Assembly (NCBI RefSeq): GCF_000711295.1
Contig: NZ_JOMJ01000004.1
Location: 682,001-746,000 of the forward strand
Length of the DNA: 64,000 nt
Direction: 5' to 3'
Source: Desulfohalovibrio reitneri
Lineage (GTDB): Bacteria > Desulfobacterota > Desulfovibrionia > Desulfovibrionales > Desulfovibrionaceae
Of the stretch, positions 1-8,761 are shown in pieces (the first letter of the stretch is position 1; each line of letters starts with the position of its first letter). Under the pieces are notes generated by a model. The model saw nothing but the letters and a program-made list of their open reading frames with translations, made no database searches and had not been told where the DNA came from. Position numbers and translations under genes: made by a program.

Positions 1-349
1 CCGTCTTCGGAGTGATTGTCAGGGTCTCGGGATCCACCTCGCAGAAGGCGGGGATGGCTCCCACGGCCAGCACGGCGTGGTAGCAGGGCGGGGCTGTCAG
101 GGCGGGCAGGATGACCTCTTCCCCGGGCGAGACGCCCACGGCCTCCAGGGCCAGGGTCAGGGCGTCGGTGCCCGAGGCGCAGGCCACGGTTCCGGCCAGC
201 CCGGACCAGTCGGCGAACTCGCGCTCAAAGGCCTCGGTCTCGCGGCCGCCCAAAAACCAGCCGGAGTCCAGCACGCGCGCCAGGGCGGCGTTGATTTCCG
301 CCCGCTGGGGGGCGAGTTGCGCGGCCAGGTCGTTGAAGGGGACGGCCAT
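1..349 (-). CDS. DegT/DnrJ/EryC1/StrS-type aminotransferase, N-terminal part
   Basis: Only the first 116 codons are present; the gene runs off the window start. The translation begins MAVPFNDLAAQLAPQRAEI and continues with LDSGWFLGGRETEAFE and a CASGTDALTLAL segment. This is the typical N-terminus of PLP-dependent sugar aminotransferases of the DegT/StrS family, which aminate nucleotide-linked keto-sugars. The PLP lysine lies beyond the window. The ATG follows the fabI TAG with no gap and has no evident Shine-Dalgarno of its own, so translation is probably coupled to fabI. The substrate cannot be told. Confidence 0.8.
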   Translation of the reverse strand, partial: MAVPFNDLAAQLAPQRAEINAALARVLDSGWFLGGRETEAFEREFADWSGLAGTVACASGTDALTLALEAVGVSPGEEVILPALTAPPCYHAVLAVGAIPAFCEVDPETLTITPKT

Positions 350-1114
350 CTACATGCCCAGGATGTTGTAGCCCGAGTCCACGAAGACCACCTCGCCGGT
401 GACGCCGGAGGAGAGGTCGGAGGCCAGGTAGACCGCGGTCTTGCCCACGTCCTCGGTGGTCACGTTGCGCTTCATGGGGGCGCGTTCCTCAATGGTCTTG
501 AGGATGGAGCGGAAGCCGGAGATGCCGCTGGCGGCCAGGGTCTTGATGGGGCCGGCGCTGATGGCGTTGATGCGCACGCCCTTCTCGCCCAGGTCCACCG
601 CCAGGTAGCGCAGGCTGGACTCCAGGGCGGCCTTGGCCACGCCCATGACGTTGTAGTTGGCCACCACCTTGTCGGAGCCGTAGTAGGTCATGGTCAGCAC
701 CGAGGAGTCTGCCGCCAGCAGGGGCTCGAAGGTGCGGCACATGGCCACCAGGGAGTAGGCTGAGACGTCCATGGCCAGCTTGAAGCCGTCGCGGGAGGTG
801 TCGATGAAGCGGCCTTGCAGGTCGTCGCGGTTGGCGAAGGCGATGGAGTGGACCAGGATGTCGAACTCGCCCCAATGTTCCTTCACCGAGGCCGCGGCCT
901 GTTCCAGGCTGGCGTCGTCGGTGACGTCGCACTGCAGGGTGAACTCGCCGCCAAGCTCTTCGGAAATGGGGTCGATGCGCTTTTTGATGGCTTCCGAGGC
1001 GTAGCTGAAGCCCAGCCGCGCGCCGTTCTCCTTGAACTGCTTGGCGATGCCGTAGGCGATGGAGCGCTCGTTGGCCACGCCGAAGATGAGGGCCTTCTTT
1101 CCGTCCAGCAGCAT
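350..1114 (-). CDS. fabI: enoyl-[acyl-carrier-protein] reductase (NADH), FabI type
   Basis: The 254-residue protein should reduce trans-2-enoyl-ACP with NADH in the last step of type II fatty-acid elongation in the cytosol. It starts with a divergent Rossmann segment (LIFGVANERSIAYGIA), as in FabI, and carries the catalytic Tyr-x6-Lys signature at Y154 and K161 (YNVMGVAK). Length fits the family (about 255-262). The ATG has a good AGGAGA ribosome site that overlaps the purC stop codon 9 bp upstream. It sits in a minus-strand run hisD-purC-fabI-aminotransferase with tight junctions, so it is likely co-transcribed. Confidence 0.95.
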   Translation of the reverse strand: MLLDGKKALIFGVANERSIAYGIAKQFKENGARLGFSYASEAIKKRIDPISEELGGEFTLQCDVTDDASLEQAAASVKEHWGEFDILVHSIAFANRDDLQGRFIDTSRDGFKLAMDVSAYSLVAMCRTFEPLLAADSSVLTMTYYGSDKVVANYNVMGVAKAALESSLRYLAVDLGEKGVRINAISAGPIKTLAASGISGFRSILKTIEERAPMKRNVTTEDVGKTAVYLASDLSSGVTGEVVFVDSGYNILGM

Positions 1115-1123
1115 GTCGTTCTC

Positions 1124-2020
1124 CTAGGTTGCGAGCTTGGAGCCGGTCAGCAGCTCATAGATTTGCATGTAGGTGCGGCTCATGCGGTCGATGAGCTCGG
1201 CGGGAAGGGGCGGTCCCGGAGGGGTCTTGTCGAAGCCGATCTCCTCCAGGTAGTCGCGCAGGATCTGCTTGTCGTAGCTCTTCTGCCCCCTGCCGGGCTG
1301 GTAGTCGGCCAGATCCCAGAAGCGGGAGGAGTCCGGGGTCAGGGCCTCGTCGATCCACAGCAGTTCGCCCCCGGCCACGCCGAATTCGAACTTGGTGTCG
1401 GCGATGATGATGCCGCAGTTGCGGGCGTAGTTGCGGGCCTTCTTGTAAATGTCCAGGGAGAGCTTTTCCACCTCGCCCAGGACATCGCCGCCCATGAGCT
1501 TTCCGGCCTCCTCCACGGTGATGTTCTCATCGTGTTCCCCCGCCTCCGCCTTGGTGGAGGGAGTGAAGAGGGGCTCGGGCAGCTCCTGGGATTCCACCAG
1601 CCCTTGCGGCAGGTCGTGGCCGGAGACCTTGCCGGTGCGCTGGTAGTCCTTCCAGCCGGAGCCGGTGATGTAGCCGCGAATGATGCACTCCACGGGCAGG
1701 GGCTTGGCCTTCTTGACGATGACCGATCGGCCGCGCAGGTCCTCGGCGTAGGGTTGCAGGTAGTCCGGGTATTCCTCCACGTCGCGCAGGCGCACGTGGT
1801 TGTGCACCAGGTCGCGGAAGCGGTCCATCCAGAACAGGGTGATCTGGTTGAGCACCGCGCCCTTGTAGGGGATGGGATCGGGCAGGATGACGTCGAAGGC
1901 GGAGACCCGGTCCGTGGTCACGATGAGCAGCTCGTCGTCGGGCAGCTCGTAGATGTCGCGGACCTTGCCCCGGGAGACCAGGGGGATGCCGGGAATGTCT
2001 GTGCGGCTGACGATGTTCAT
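1124..2020 (-). CDS. purC: phosphoribosylaminoimidazole-succinocarboxamide synthase
   Basis: SAICAR synthase of de novo purine synthesis, which joins CAIR and aspartate using ATP. The N-terminus carries the SRGKVRDIYELPDDELLIV strand pair and the TDRVSAFDV motif that define the family, followed by GAVLNQ. At 298 residues it matches the longer PurC subclass. Its ATG overlaps the hisD stop as ATGA, so the two are translationally coupled, and its TAG lies inside the fabI ribosome-site region. Mixing a purine and a histidine gene in one operon is plausible because the AICAR by-product of histidine synthesis feeds purine synthesis. Confidence 0.95.
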   Translation of the reverse strand: MNIVSRTDIPGIPLVSRGKVRDIYELPDDELLIVTTDRVSAFDVILPDPIPYKGAVLNQITLFWMDRFRDLVHNHVRLRDVEEYPDYLQPYAEDLRGRSVIVKKAKPLPVECIIRGYITGSGWKDYQRTGKVSGHDLPQGLVESQELPEPLFTPSTKAEAGEHDENITVEEAGKLMGGDVLGEVEKLSLDIYKKARNYARNCGIIIADTKFEFGVAGGELLWIDEALTPDSSRFWDLADYQPGRGQKSYDKQILRDYLEEIGFDKTPPGPPLPAELIDRMSRTYMQIYELLTGSKLAT

Positions 2021-3336
2021 TGCTTTCCGTCCTTGCTGCGGATTTCCACCGCGCGGGCATGCGCCTCCAGCCCCTCCAGCCGGGCCAGCCGGGCGATGTC
2101 CTCGCCGAAGCGCTCCAGATACTCGCGCGGGGTGCGGATGAGGCTGGACTTCTTGAGAAAGGTTTCCACGGATAGGGCCTGGTCGAAGCGCGGGGTGCCC
2201 ATGGTGGGCAGGATGTGGTTGGGTCCGGCGAAGTAGTCGCCAACCGGCTCCGGCGTATCGTGCCCCAGGAAGATGGCCCCGGCGTGGCGTATGAGGCCAA
2301 GCCAGGCGAAGGGGTCGCGCACCGCGATTTCCAGGTGCTCCGGGGCCATGGCGTTGACCACCCGGCAGCCTTGCTCCAGGTCGTCCACCAGCACCACCGC
2401 GCCCCAGTCATCCAGGGCTTGCCGGGCGATGTCCGCCCGGGGCAGGGCGTCCCGCTGCCGCAGGAGTTCGGGCATGAGCTGTTCGGCCAGTTCCGGGCTG
2501 TCCGTGACCGCCACCGAAGCGGCCAGCGGGTCGTGCTCGGCCTGGGAGAGCATGTCCGCGGCCAGGTGGGCCGGGTCGGCGGAGTCGTCTGCCAGGATGG
2601 CGATCTCAGAGGGACCGGCCAGCATGTCGATGCCGATGGTGCCGATGAGCAGCCGCTTGGCCGTGGTGACGAAGATGTTGCCCGGCCCGGTGACCACGTC
2701 CACGCGGGGGATGGTCTCGGTGCCGTAGGCCAGGGCGGCCACGGCCCAGGCGGAGCCCAGGGCGTAGACCTCCTCGATGCCCAGCAGGTGCGCGGTGGCC
2801 AGGATGTACGGGTTAACTCCGCCGTCCCGCAGGGGCGGGGTGGTCACGGCGATGCCTTCGACCCCCGCCACCTGGGCGGGCACGGCGTTCATGAGCAGGG
2901 AGGATACCAGCGGTGTGTCGCCGCCAGCGCCGCCGGGCACGTAGAGCCCGGCGCGGTCCACCGGCCGGACGATCTGCCCCATTATGGAGCCGTCGTCCTC
3001 CAGCGACCACCAGGAGTTCTGGGTCTGGCGCTGGTGAAAGGCGCGGATGTTCTCAGCCGCCCGGGCGATGATCTCCATGTCCCCGGCGGGAACCTGTTGG
3101 GCGGCCTCGGCCATGCGGACCGGGTCCACGCGGATATGGTCCGGGTCGAAGCCCGGGCAGTCGAAGCGGCGGCAGTAATCCACAAGAGCGGCGTCGCCCT
3201 TCTGGCGAACCTCGCTGAGGATATCGCGGACTTTGGTCTCGATGGACTGGTCGGCGGAGGCGGAGCGGCCCGCCAGCCAGGCGGTGAAGTCGGTGATGTC
3301 GTCCAGTGTGCGGACCGTGAATTGTCGGCAGGGCAT
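2017..3336 (-). CDS. hisD: histidinol dehydrogenase
   Basis: The 439-residue zinc- and NAD-dependent enzyme performs the last two oxidations from L-histidinol to L-histidine. Family hallmarks include GLYVPGGAGGDTPLVSSLLM, the PGNIFVTTAKRL loop, the DMLAGPSEIAILADD segment and the SQAEHDP zinc-binding motif. Length is normal (430-440). The start at MPCRQF is preceded by AGGACG at a usable distance. The stop overlaps purC by 4 bp. A strong terminator for the upstream porin separates the two transcription units. Confidence 0.95.
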   Translation of the reverse strand: MPCRQFTVRTLDDITDFTAWLAGRSASADQSIETKVRDILSEVRQKGDAALVDYCRRFDCPGFDPDHIRVDPVRMAEAAQQVPAGDMEIIARAAENIRAFHQRQTQNSWWSLEDDGSIMGQIVRPVDRAGLYVPGGAGGDTPLVSSLLMNAVPAQVAGVEGIAVTTPPLRDGGVNPYILATAHLLGIEEVYALGSAWAVAALAYGTETIPRVDVVTGPGNIFVTTAKRLLIGTIGIDMLAGPSEIAILADDSADPAHLAADMLSQAEHDPLAASVAVTDSPELAEQLMPELLRQRDALPRADIARQALDDWGAVVLVDDLEQGCRVVNAMAPEHLEIAVRDPFAWLGLIRHAGAIFLGHDTPEPVGDYFAGPNHILPTMGTPRFDQALSVETFLKKSSLIRTPREYLERFGEDIARLARLEGLEAHARAVEIRSKDGKQ

Positions 3337-3435
3337 GGTGAAACGTCCTGTTTTGAAAAAAAGCGGGCCGAAGCGAACAGCCCGACCCCGCGCGGCAGGA
3401 TAGCCAAGGACCGGGGTCTTGTCGAGATGGAAGTG

Positions 3436-3467
3436 AAAAGGGCCGGAACCCGAAGGTTCCGGCCCTT
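3436..3467 (-). terminator. Intrinsic terminator of the porin gene
   Basis: A perfect 13-bp stem (3438-3450 with 3455-3467) closes a tetraloop that reads UUCG flanked by C and G on the minus strand. It is followed on that strand by TTTT-rich sequence. It lies 30 bp past the porin stop codon, between the porin and hisD. Confidence 0.85.
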
Positions 3468-3496
3468 GTGGCGTCGGTTGGTGGCGAATCAGGCTT

Positions 3497-4897
3497 CTAG
3501 AACTTGTACTTGAAGCCGGTGGTGAAGCGCCAGGCGGTCTCGGTGTCGTCGGCGTAGGTCGGGGCAGCGGCCTGCCAGGTGTCCTCGTCGACGTCCAGGC
3601 TGGCGATACCGAAGTTGGCGAACATGGCGAGGGACTCGTACACTTGGTAGGTGTTGTTGAAGTCCAGCTCCCACATGGAGTCCTCGTCGGTCATCACGGC
3701 GCCCAAGTACTGGCCGGAGCCCAGGTTATTGATGTTCGCGGCGTTGCGGCCCTTGACGGCGTCCTCATCGGAGGTGCCCTGGGCGTAGAAGACCACGAAC
3801 TGGTGGGTCAGGTCGGGGATGAACTGGATCTGGTCCAGGTTCAGGCCGACGGCCCACTTGGACAGCCAGGACATGGTGGAGTCGGCGGAACGGCCCATGG
3901 GATCGCCCAGGGTGAAGGAGCCGGGCACGTTGAAGCCGTTCTCGTCGTTGACCCACTGCACGCCGAAGTAGCGCTCGTCGCCGTTGTCGGCGTCGTCATC
4001 CAGGCCGGAGGCGTAGAAGCCGAACAGGCTGGGCACCATGAAGTCCAGGCCGGTGTACTCAACGGCCAGGTCGGCGATGTAGCCGTTACGGTCGTTCTGG
4101 CTCTCGCCGTACTCGGAGGCGGAGTAGTGGAAGTCACCGTAGAAGTTGAAGTCCTCGACAACGTCCACCTTGATGCCGATGCCGGCCCACCAGGCGGAGT
4201 TCTGGACGTCGTCCTCGGCGGTGGAGTTGTAGGAGTTCCACAGGCCGTTCAGGCCGGAGTCGTTGCCCACGGTGGCGATGGCGCCGTAGGGGGACAGGCT
4301 CACGCCCTCGAAGGTGAGGGGCAGGGCCAGGTAGAACACGTCGGAGGTGTTGTTGTTGTTGTCGGCAACGCGGCCGCCGTTGGCGCCGTTGGAGCCGGGG
4401 CGGAACCAGCCACCGGTGGCGGCGACCATGTCGTTGAAGCGGTAGCTCAGCAGGGCGCCGGCCACGTCAGCGTCCAGGCCGGGGTTGCCGAAGTAGCCGG
4501 CATCGGGCAGGCCCAGGGGGTAGAAGCCGACCTGGGTCAGCAGCTCGGTGCCGGGCCAGTTCCACTCCACGTAGGCGCGGTCGAGCTCCACGGCGAAGTT
4601 GTCACCAACGGTCTTTTCGTCACCGAAGTCATCGCTGCCGGTGGTGAAGCGGGTGAACATGGACACGTTCTCGTTGGCGGTGAAGCGGAAGTCCATGCGG
4701 GCGCGCTGGCGGATGCCGACGTGCTCCTCGTCATTGAGGGTGTTGTCGTCGTCCGCAGAGCGGAAATCCTTGTGGTTCCAGTAGTTGAAGCTCATCTCGT
4801 AGTCACCGCTCGCGTACACCTGCACCTCGGCGGAGGCCATGGCCACCGAACCGAGGACGAGGGCGGAAGCGAGGGCGAGCAACAGAAGTTTTTTCAT
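3497..4897 (-). CDS. Desulfovibrio-type outer membrane homotrimeric porin
   Basis: The 466-residue precursor begins MKKLLLLALASALVLGSVAM and has a clear signal peptide ending ASA before EVQVYASGDYEM. The mature part is rich in alternating aromatic, acidic and Asn residues with many short beta strands, and ends in phenylalanine (RFTTGFKYKF), the usual C-terminal signal for BAM-assembled barrels. It matches the major porin type of Desulfovibrio species, expected to let small solutes and sulfate across the outer membrane. The longer upstream reading frame was rejected because the signal peptide and the AAGGAA ribosome site both point to the ATG at 4897. The isolated transcription unit with a strong terminator suggests high expression. 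Confidence 0.88.
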   Translation of the reverse strand: MKKLLLLALASALVLGSVAMASAEVQVYASGDYEMSFNYWNHKDFRSADDDNTLNDEEHVGIRQRARMDFRFTANENVSMFTRFTTGSDDFGDEKTVGDNFAVELDRAYVEWNWPGTELLTQVGFYPLGLPDAGYFGNPGLDADVAGALLSYRFNDMVAATGGWFRPGSNGANGGRVADNNNNTSDVFYLALPLTFEGVSLSPYGAIATVGNDSGLNGLWNSYNSTAEDDVQNSAWWAGIGIKVDVVEDFNFYGDFHYSASEYGESQNDRNGYIADLAVEYTGLDFMVPSLFGFYASGLDDDADNGDERYFGVQWVNDENGFNVPGSFTLGDPMGRSADSTMSWLSKWAVGLNLDQIQFIPDLTHQFVVFYAQGTSDEDAVKGRNAANINNLGSGQYLGAVMTDEDSMWELDFNNTYQVYESLAMFANFGIASLDVDEDTWQAAAPTYADDTETAWRFTTGFKYKF

Positions 4898-5012
4898 TTC
4901 CTTCTCTCCCTTTTCTTGCCTTGTTTTGCCATGTGGGGCCACCAAACAAACGCCGCGGGCTTGAGCCCACGGCCATTGCCTACCCGCATCGAAAGGCGTT
5001 GACAAGACCTTT

Positions 5013-5031
5013 GCGTCACTTTTTTTGACGC
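5013..5031. promoter_or_regulatory. Inverted repeat in the porin/uvrC divergent intergenic region
   Basis: GCGTCA (5013-5018) and TGACGC (5026-5031) form a perfect 6-bp dyad around a T-rich 7-bp spacer. It lies in the 221-bp gap between the porin ATG and uvrC, next to long T tracts. A TTGACA hexamer occurs just upstream on the plus strand (4999-5004). It may be an operator for the porin promoter; no known regulator is assigned. Confidence 0.35.
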
Positions 5032-5118
5032 GGGTGCAATTTTTTTTACCGTGCAAATTTCTTGACCCGGTCCACGAACCCTGGACAGCCCGCGCGGCGG
5101 GATTACACTCCCCGTCCC

Positions 5119-6906
5119 ATGGACCCGGCCGACATCCTTCCAGACCTGCCCCAGGACCCCGGCGTCTACCTCATGCACGACGCCTCGGGACGTATCATCT
5201 ACGTGGGCAAGGCCAAGAACCTGCGCCGCCGCGTGTCGTCCTACTTCGGGCCGCCCGAGCGGCTGACCGCCAAGACCAGGGCCATGGTGTCGCGCATCAA
5301 CAACATCCGCACCCTGGTCACCTCCACGGAGAAGGAGGCGCTGCTTCTGGAGGACAGCCTCATCAAGAAGCACCGTCCGCGCTATAATATCCTTCTGCGC
5401 GATGATAAGCAGTACGTCCTCTTCCGCCTGGACAAGCGGTCCGACTTTCCCCGGCTGTCCATTACCCGCAACGTCAAGAAGGACGGCTCTGTCCATTTCG
5501 GTCCCTTCACCTCCGCTGCCCACGCCAAGCGCACCTGGCGGACCATCGGCCGCGTCTTTCCCCTGCGCAAGTGTTCCGACAGGGCCATGCGCAACCGCAC
5601 GCGCCCCTGCATCTACCATCATATGAACCAGTGCTTGGCTCCGTGCTGCCTGGGCGTCCCGCCAGAGGAGTACCGTCGCGTGGTGGCCGACGTGGAGATG
5701 CTGCTGAGCGGCCGCTCCAGCGAGCTGGCCGAGCGGCTGCAACGTGAGATGGAGTCCGCCTCCGATGCGCTGGATTTCGAGCGGGCGGCGCTCATGCGCG
5801 ACAGGTTGCATTCGGTGGAGGCCACCCTGGAAAAGCAGTCTGTGGTGCTGCCGGACGGCGGCGACCTGGACGTCATGGCCCCGGTGGACCTGGGCGAGGG
5901 CGGCGCGGCCCTGGGGCTGCTGTTCGTGCGGCAGGGCAGGCTGCTTGGTGGCAAGGGTGTGCTGCTGCCGGGGGTCGCTTTCGAGGACGCGCGCGAATGC
6001 GCGGCCAGCTTCCTTACGCAGTACTACGGGCCTGGCCGTTTCATGCCGCCCTCGATCATCATGCCCTGGCCGCCGGACGACCCAGCGGTGGTGGAGGCGC
6101 TGGCCGAGCGGCGCGGCGGCCCGGTCACGGTTCGCCCGGCACGCACCAGCCAGGAGAAGAGCCTGCTGGCCATGGCCCGGCGCAACGCGGCGGAGGAGGC
6201 GGCCAAGCGGCCGAGCGTACAGCTCAGCCTGTCCCGCGCCCTGCGGCTGGAAACCGAGCCGGAGCGCATCGAGTGCGTGGACGTCTCCCACCTGGGCGGC
6301 ACCGGCACCAGGGTGGGCATGGTGGTCTTGGAGGACGGCGAGCCGCGCAAGAACGCCTACCGGATCTACTCCATCGACGACGCCTCCGGCGACGACTACC
6401 GCGCCCTGGCCGCCTGGGCGGAGAGGCGGGTGGAATCCGGGGAGCCGTGGCCGGACCTGGTGGTCATCGACGGAGGCAAAGGGCAGCTCGAGGCCGTGGG
6501 GCGCGCGTTGCGGGAGAATGGGATGGAATGGGAGCTGGCCGCCATCGCCAAGGGGGAGAGCCGCCGCGCAGGCGAGTTGGAGGACCGGATTTTCCGCCCG
6601 GGACGCAAGAATCCCATGCCGCTGAAACCCGGTTCGCCGGAGTTGCTGCTTTTGCAGAGGTTGCGGGACGAGGCGCACCGCTTTGTGCTGGGGCGGCAGC
6701 GAAGGAGCCGCTCGGGCGAGGCGCTTTCCAGCGAATTGCTCAGCCTGGACGGGGTGGGGCCCAAGACGGCCCGCATCCTGTGGGAGCATTTCGACAGCCT
6801 GGAGGCCATGACGGCCGCCGCGCCGGAGGACCTGGCCGCCCTGCCGGGCATTGGAGCCAAGAAGGCGGAACGGCTGCACAAGGCCCTGCGGGGCCTGCGG
6901 GCCTGA
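5119..6906 (+). CDS. uvrC: excinuclease ABC subunit C
   Basis: The 595-residue UvrC makes both incisions around bulky DNA lesions in nucleotide excision repair with UvrAB. Visible in order: the N-terminal GIY-YIG nuclease (GVYLMHDASGRIIYVGKAKN), a cysteine cluster near residues 155-190, the UVR domain that contacts UvrB (DALDFERAALMRDRL), the RNase H-like second nuclease (IECVDVSHLGG, PDLVVIDGGKGQLEAV) and tandem helix-hairpin-helix motifs at the C-terminus (LDGVGPKTARILWEHF, LPGIGAKKAERLH). The ATG at 5119 fits the start of the GIY-YIG domain. No clear ribosome site precedes it, and a TTG 57 bp upstream is the only in-frame alternative. Confidence 0.95.
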   Translation: MDPADILPDLPQDPGVYLMHDASGRIIYVGKAKNLRRRVSSYFGPPERLTAKTRAMVSRINNIRTLVTSTEKEALLLEDSLIKKHRPRYNILLRDDKQYVLFRLDKRSDFPRLSITRNVKKDGSVHFGPFTSAAHAKRTWRTIGRVFPLRKCSDRAMRNRTRPCIYHHMNQCLAPCCLGVPPEEYRRVVADVEMLLSGRSSELAERLQREMESASDALDFERAALMRDRLHSVEATLEKQSVVLPDGGDLDVMAPVDLGEGGAALGLLFVRQGRLLGGKGVLLPGVAFEDARECAASFLTQYYGPGRFMPPSIIMPWPPDDPAVVEALAERRGGPVTVRPARTSQEKSLLAMARRNAAEEAAKRPSVQLSLSRALRLETEPERIECVDVSHLGGTGTRVGMVVLEDGEPRKNAYRIYSIDDASGDDYRALAAWAERRVESGEPWPDLVVIDGGKGQLEAVGRALRENGMEWELAAIAKGESRRAGELEDRIFRPGRKNPMPLKPGSPELLLLQRLRDEAHRFVLGRQRRSRSGEALSSELLSLDGVGPKTARILWEHFDSLEAMTAAAPEDLAALPGIGAKKAERLHKALRGLRA

Positions 6907-6986
6907 CAAGCCGCGCTTTACCTCTTGCCGTGGAGGCTGATAATGTGCCATTTCCCGCCGGACACACCTCAAGGAGATCGACCAGC

Positions 6987-8672
6987 ATGAAACGCATTGT
7001 GCAGCTCGCCGCGCTGCTGCTCGTATTCGTTGCGGCCAGCCCGGCCCTGGCCCAGCAGGGAAAGACTTTCAGCGTGCTTCCCTTCGAGATCAACGGTCCC
7101 GAGAAGTACGCCTACCTGTCCAAGGGCATCCAGAACATGCTCTCCTCGCGCCTGTCCTGGCAGGACAGGCTGCGCTCCATTCCGCCCGAGGAAGTGGCGG
7201 AGAACCCCCAGGGCAAGGCCGAAGCGCTGCGCGACATCAAGTCCCTGGGCGTGGACTACCTTGTTTGGGGCAGCGCCAACATCATGGGCGAGAACGTCAG
7301 CCTGGACATGATGGTGCAGGACCGAGACGGCAGGCAGTGGCCCAAGAGCGACTCCGTTCCCCTGGCCGACCTCATTCCGCGCATGGAGGAGATGGCCCGG
7401 CAGGTGAACGCCGAGGTGTTCGCCAAGCCGTCGGCCCGGGTGGCGGAAAAGAAGAACGCCGAAGGGGAGACCCAGGGCGCGCGCGTGCTCAACCCCGAGC
7501 TTGTGCAGAACAAGACCCAGGGCGGCGCGGTGCAGGAGGGCGAGGAATTCACCCTTAACCCCGCCTTCCGCTACCAGAACGTGCCGCAGGGGCAGGGCAA
7601 GTGGCGCAGCCAGGGGCTGCCCTTCGCCTCCGTGAACATGCAGGTGCGTGATCTTGACGGCGACGGCCGCACCGAAGTGGTGGTTGTCAATGAGGAACAG
7701 CTTATCGTCTTTCGACGGGAGGCGGGCAAGCTGCGCCGGCTGGCCGCGGCCGACCTGCCCAAGCGTTTCACCCTGTTCCGCATGAGCCTGCTGGACACCG
7801 ACCGCGACGGCCAAGTGGAGATATTCGCCTCCGGCTACACCGGAGGCATCTACATGGTGAACCAGTTCAGCGAGGGCAAGGCCCTGACCTTGATCTACAC
7901 CTTCGACCAGGGCTCGCTGACCATGCAGAACGACGGCGTCGAACTCTTCATGGCCGCCCAGAAGCTGCCCCCTTCCTACACCTACGTCCTGGTCGGACAG
8001 CGCATGGGTGCCGACGCCCTGTTCAGCGAACCGGTGCACGAGGTGATGCGCCGCGACGGGGAATATGTCCTGGGTCCGCGCATAAATCTTCCCAAGAACG
8101 CGTCTCCGTTCAACTTCGCCTTCCTGCCCGCGGACGGGAATATCAACAAGATCCTTGGCGACGAGGACCACCTCAGCGTCTACAACAACCAGAATGAACA
8201 GTTGGCCAAAACCGGTGAGGAATACGCCAACTCCATCATCGCCTTCGACATGCCCAGGCGCGTGGGCGGATTGGGCGTGGCGCACGGAGGCAGCGGCATG
8301 GAGGAGATCACCATGGTCATCCCCACCCGGCTGGTGCTGCACAGCGTCAACCAGCAGGGCAGGCGCGAGTTGCTGGTGGCCCGCAACATCTCCACCGCGG
8401 CATCCTTCTTCCAGCGCTACCGCAACTTCCCCTACGGCGAACTGCACTCCCTGTACTGGGACGGTGTGGGGCTGTCCGTGGACTGGAAAACCAGGCGGCA
8501 GAACGGCGCCGTGGTGGACTATGACCTGGCCGACATCGACAACGACGGCGACGAGGAATTGTGCCTGGCCGTGAACACGCACACCGGAGCTGCGGGCATC
8601 GGCAGCCAGCGCACGGTGGTGCTGGCCTTCGACCTGAACACCGGGAATTTCGCCTCCGGTTCGGGAAACTGA
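6987..8672 (+). CDS. Secreted FG-GAP/VCBS-type repeat protein with TolB-like N-terminus
   Basis: The 561-residue protein has a signal peptide ending SPALA before QQGKTFSVLPFEI. Residues about 25-140 resemble the N-terminal fold of TolB/CsgG-like outer-membrane proteins (SVLPFEINGPEKYAYLSKGIQNML). The rest contains calcium-binding type FG-GAP motifs: VRDLDGDGRTEVVVV, LLDTDRDGQVEIF and LADIDNDGDEELCLAV. Such repeats build beta propellers. A periplasmic or surface role is inferred, but the function is unknown. AAGGAG lies 10 bp before the ATG. It follows uvrC by 80 bp and ends at a very strong terminator. Confidence 0.75.
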   Translation: MKRIVQLAALLLVFVAASPALAQQGKTFSVLPFEINGPEKYAYLSKGIQNMLSSRLSWQDRLRSIPPEEVAENPQGKAEALRDIKSLGVDYLVWGSANIMGENVSLDMMVQDRDGRQWPKSDSVPLADLIPRMEEMARQVNAEVFAKPSARVAEKKNAEGETQGARVLNPELVQNKTQGGAVQEGEEFTLNPAFRYQNVPQGQGKWRSQGLPFASVNMQVRDLDGDGRTEVVVVNEEQLIVFRREAGKLRRLAAADLPKRFTLFRMSLLDTDRDGQVEIFASGYTGGIYMVNQFSEGKALTLIYTFDQGSLTMQNDGVELFMAAQKLPPSYTYVLVGQRMGADALFSEPVHEVMRRDGEYVLGPRINLPKNASPFNFAFLPADGNINKILGDEDHLSVYNNQNEQLAKTGEEYANSIIAFDMPRRVGGLGVAHGGSGMEEITMVIPTRLVLHSVNQQGRRELLVARNISTAASFFQRYRNFPYGELHSLYWDGVGLSVDWKTRRQNGAVVDYDLADIDNDGDEELCLAVNTHTGAAGIGSQRTVVLAFDLNTGNFASGSGN

Positions 8673-8697
8673 ACCGCGCGAATACGCGTTGTCCCGC

Positions 8698-8742
8698 ATG
8701 AGAAAAGCCCCGCGCCGGATTCCGGCGCGGGGCTTTTCTCAT
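8698..8742. terminator. Bidirectional intrinsic terminator
   Basis: A nearly perfect dyad with arms of about 22 bp (AGAAAAGCCCCGCGCC and its complement) is centred at 8720. It ends in TTTTCTCATTT on the plus strand and in AAAAG/CTTTTCTCAT on the minus strand. It sits between convergent genes (the FG-GAP protein and the hydrolase at 8762), so it can end both transcripts. Confidence 0.9.
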
Positions 8743-8761
8743 TTGCGCGCGGGCGCGGGGT

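Noticed and set aside
5062-5118. TTG at 5062 as the uvrC start
   Set aside because: The added 19 residues lie outside the GIY-YIG domain and lack a ribosome site.
4894-6972. 692-codon open frame opposite uvrC, and similar long antisense frames at 815-2236, 6969-8699, 32200-34050 and 35548-37491
   Set aside because: They are shadows of strongly coding high-GC genes on the other strand: low-complexity Arg/Gly/His/Ala translations, no domains, no ribosome sites.
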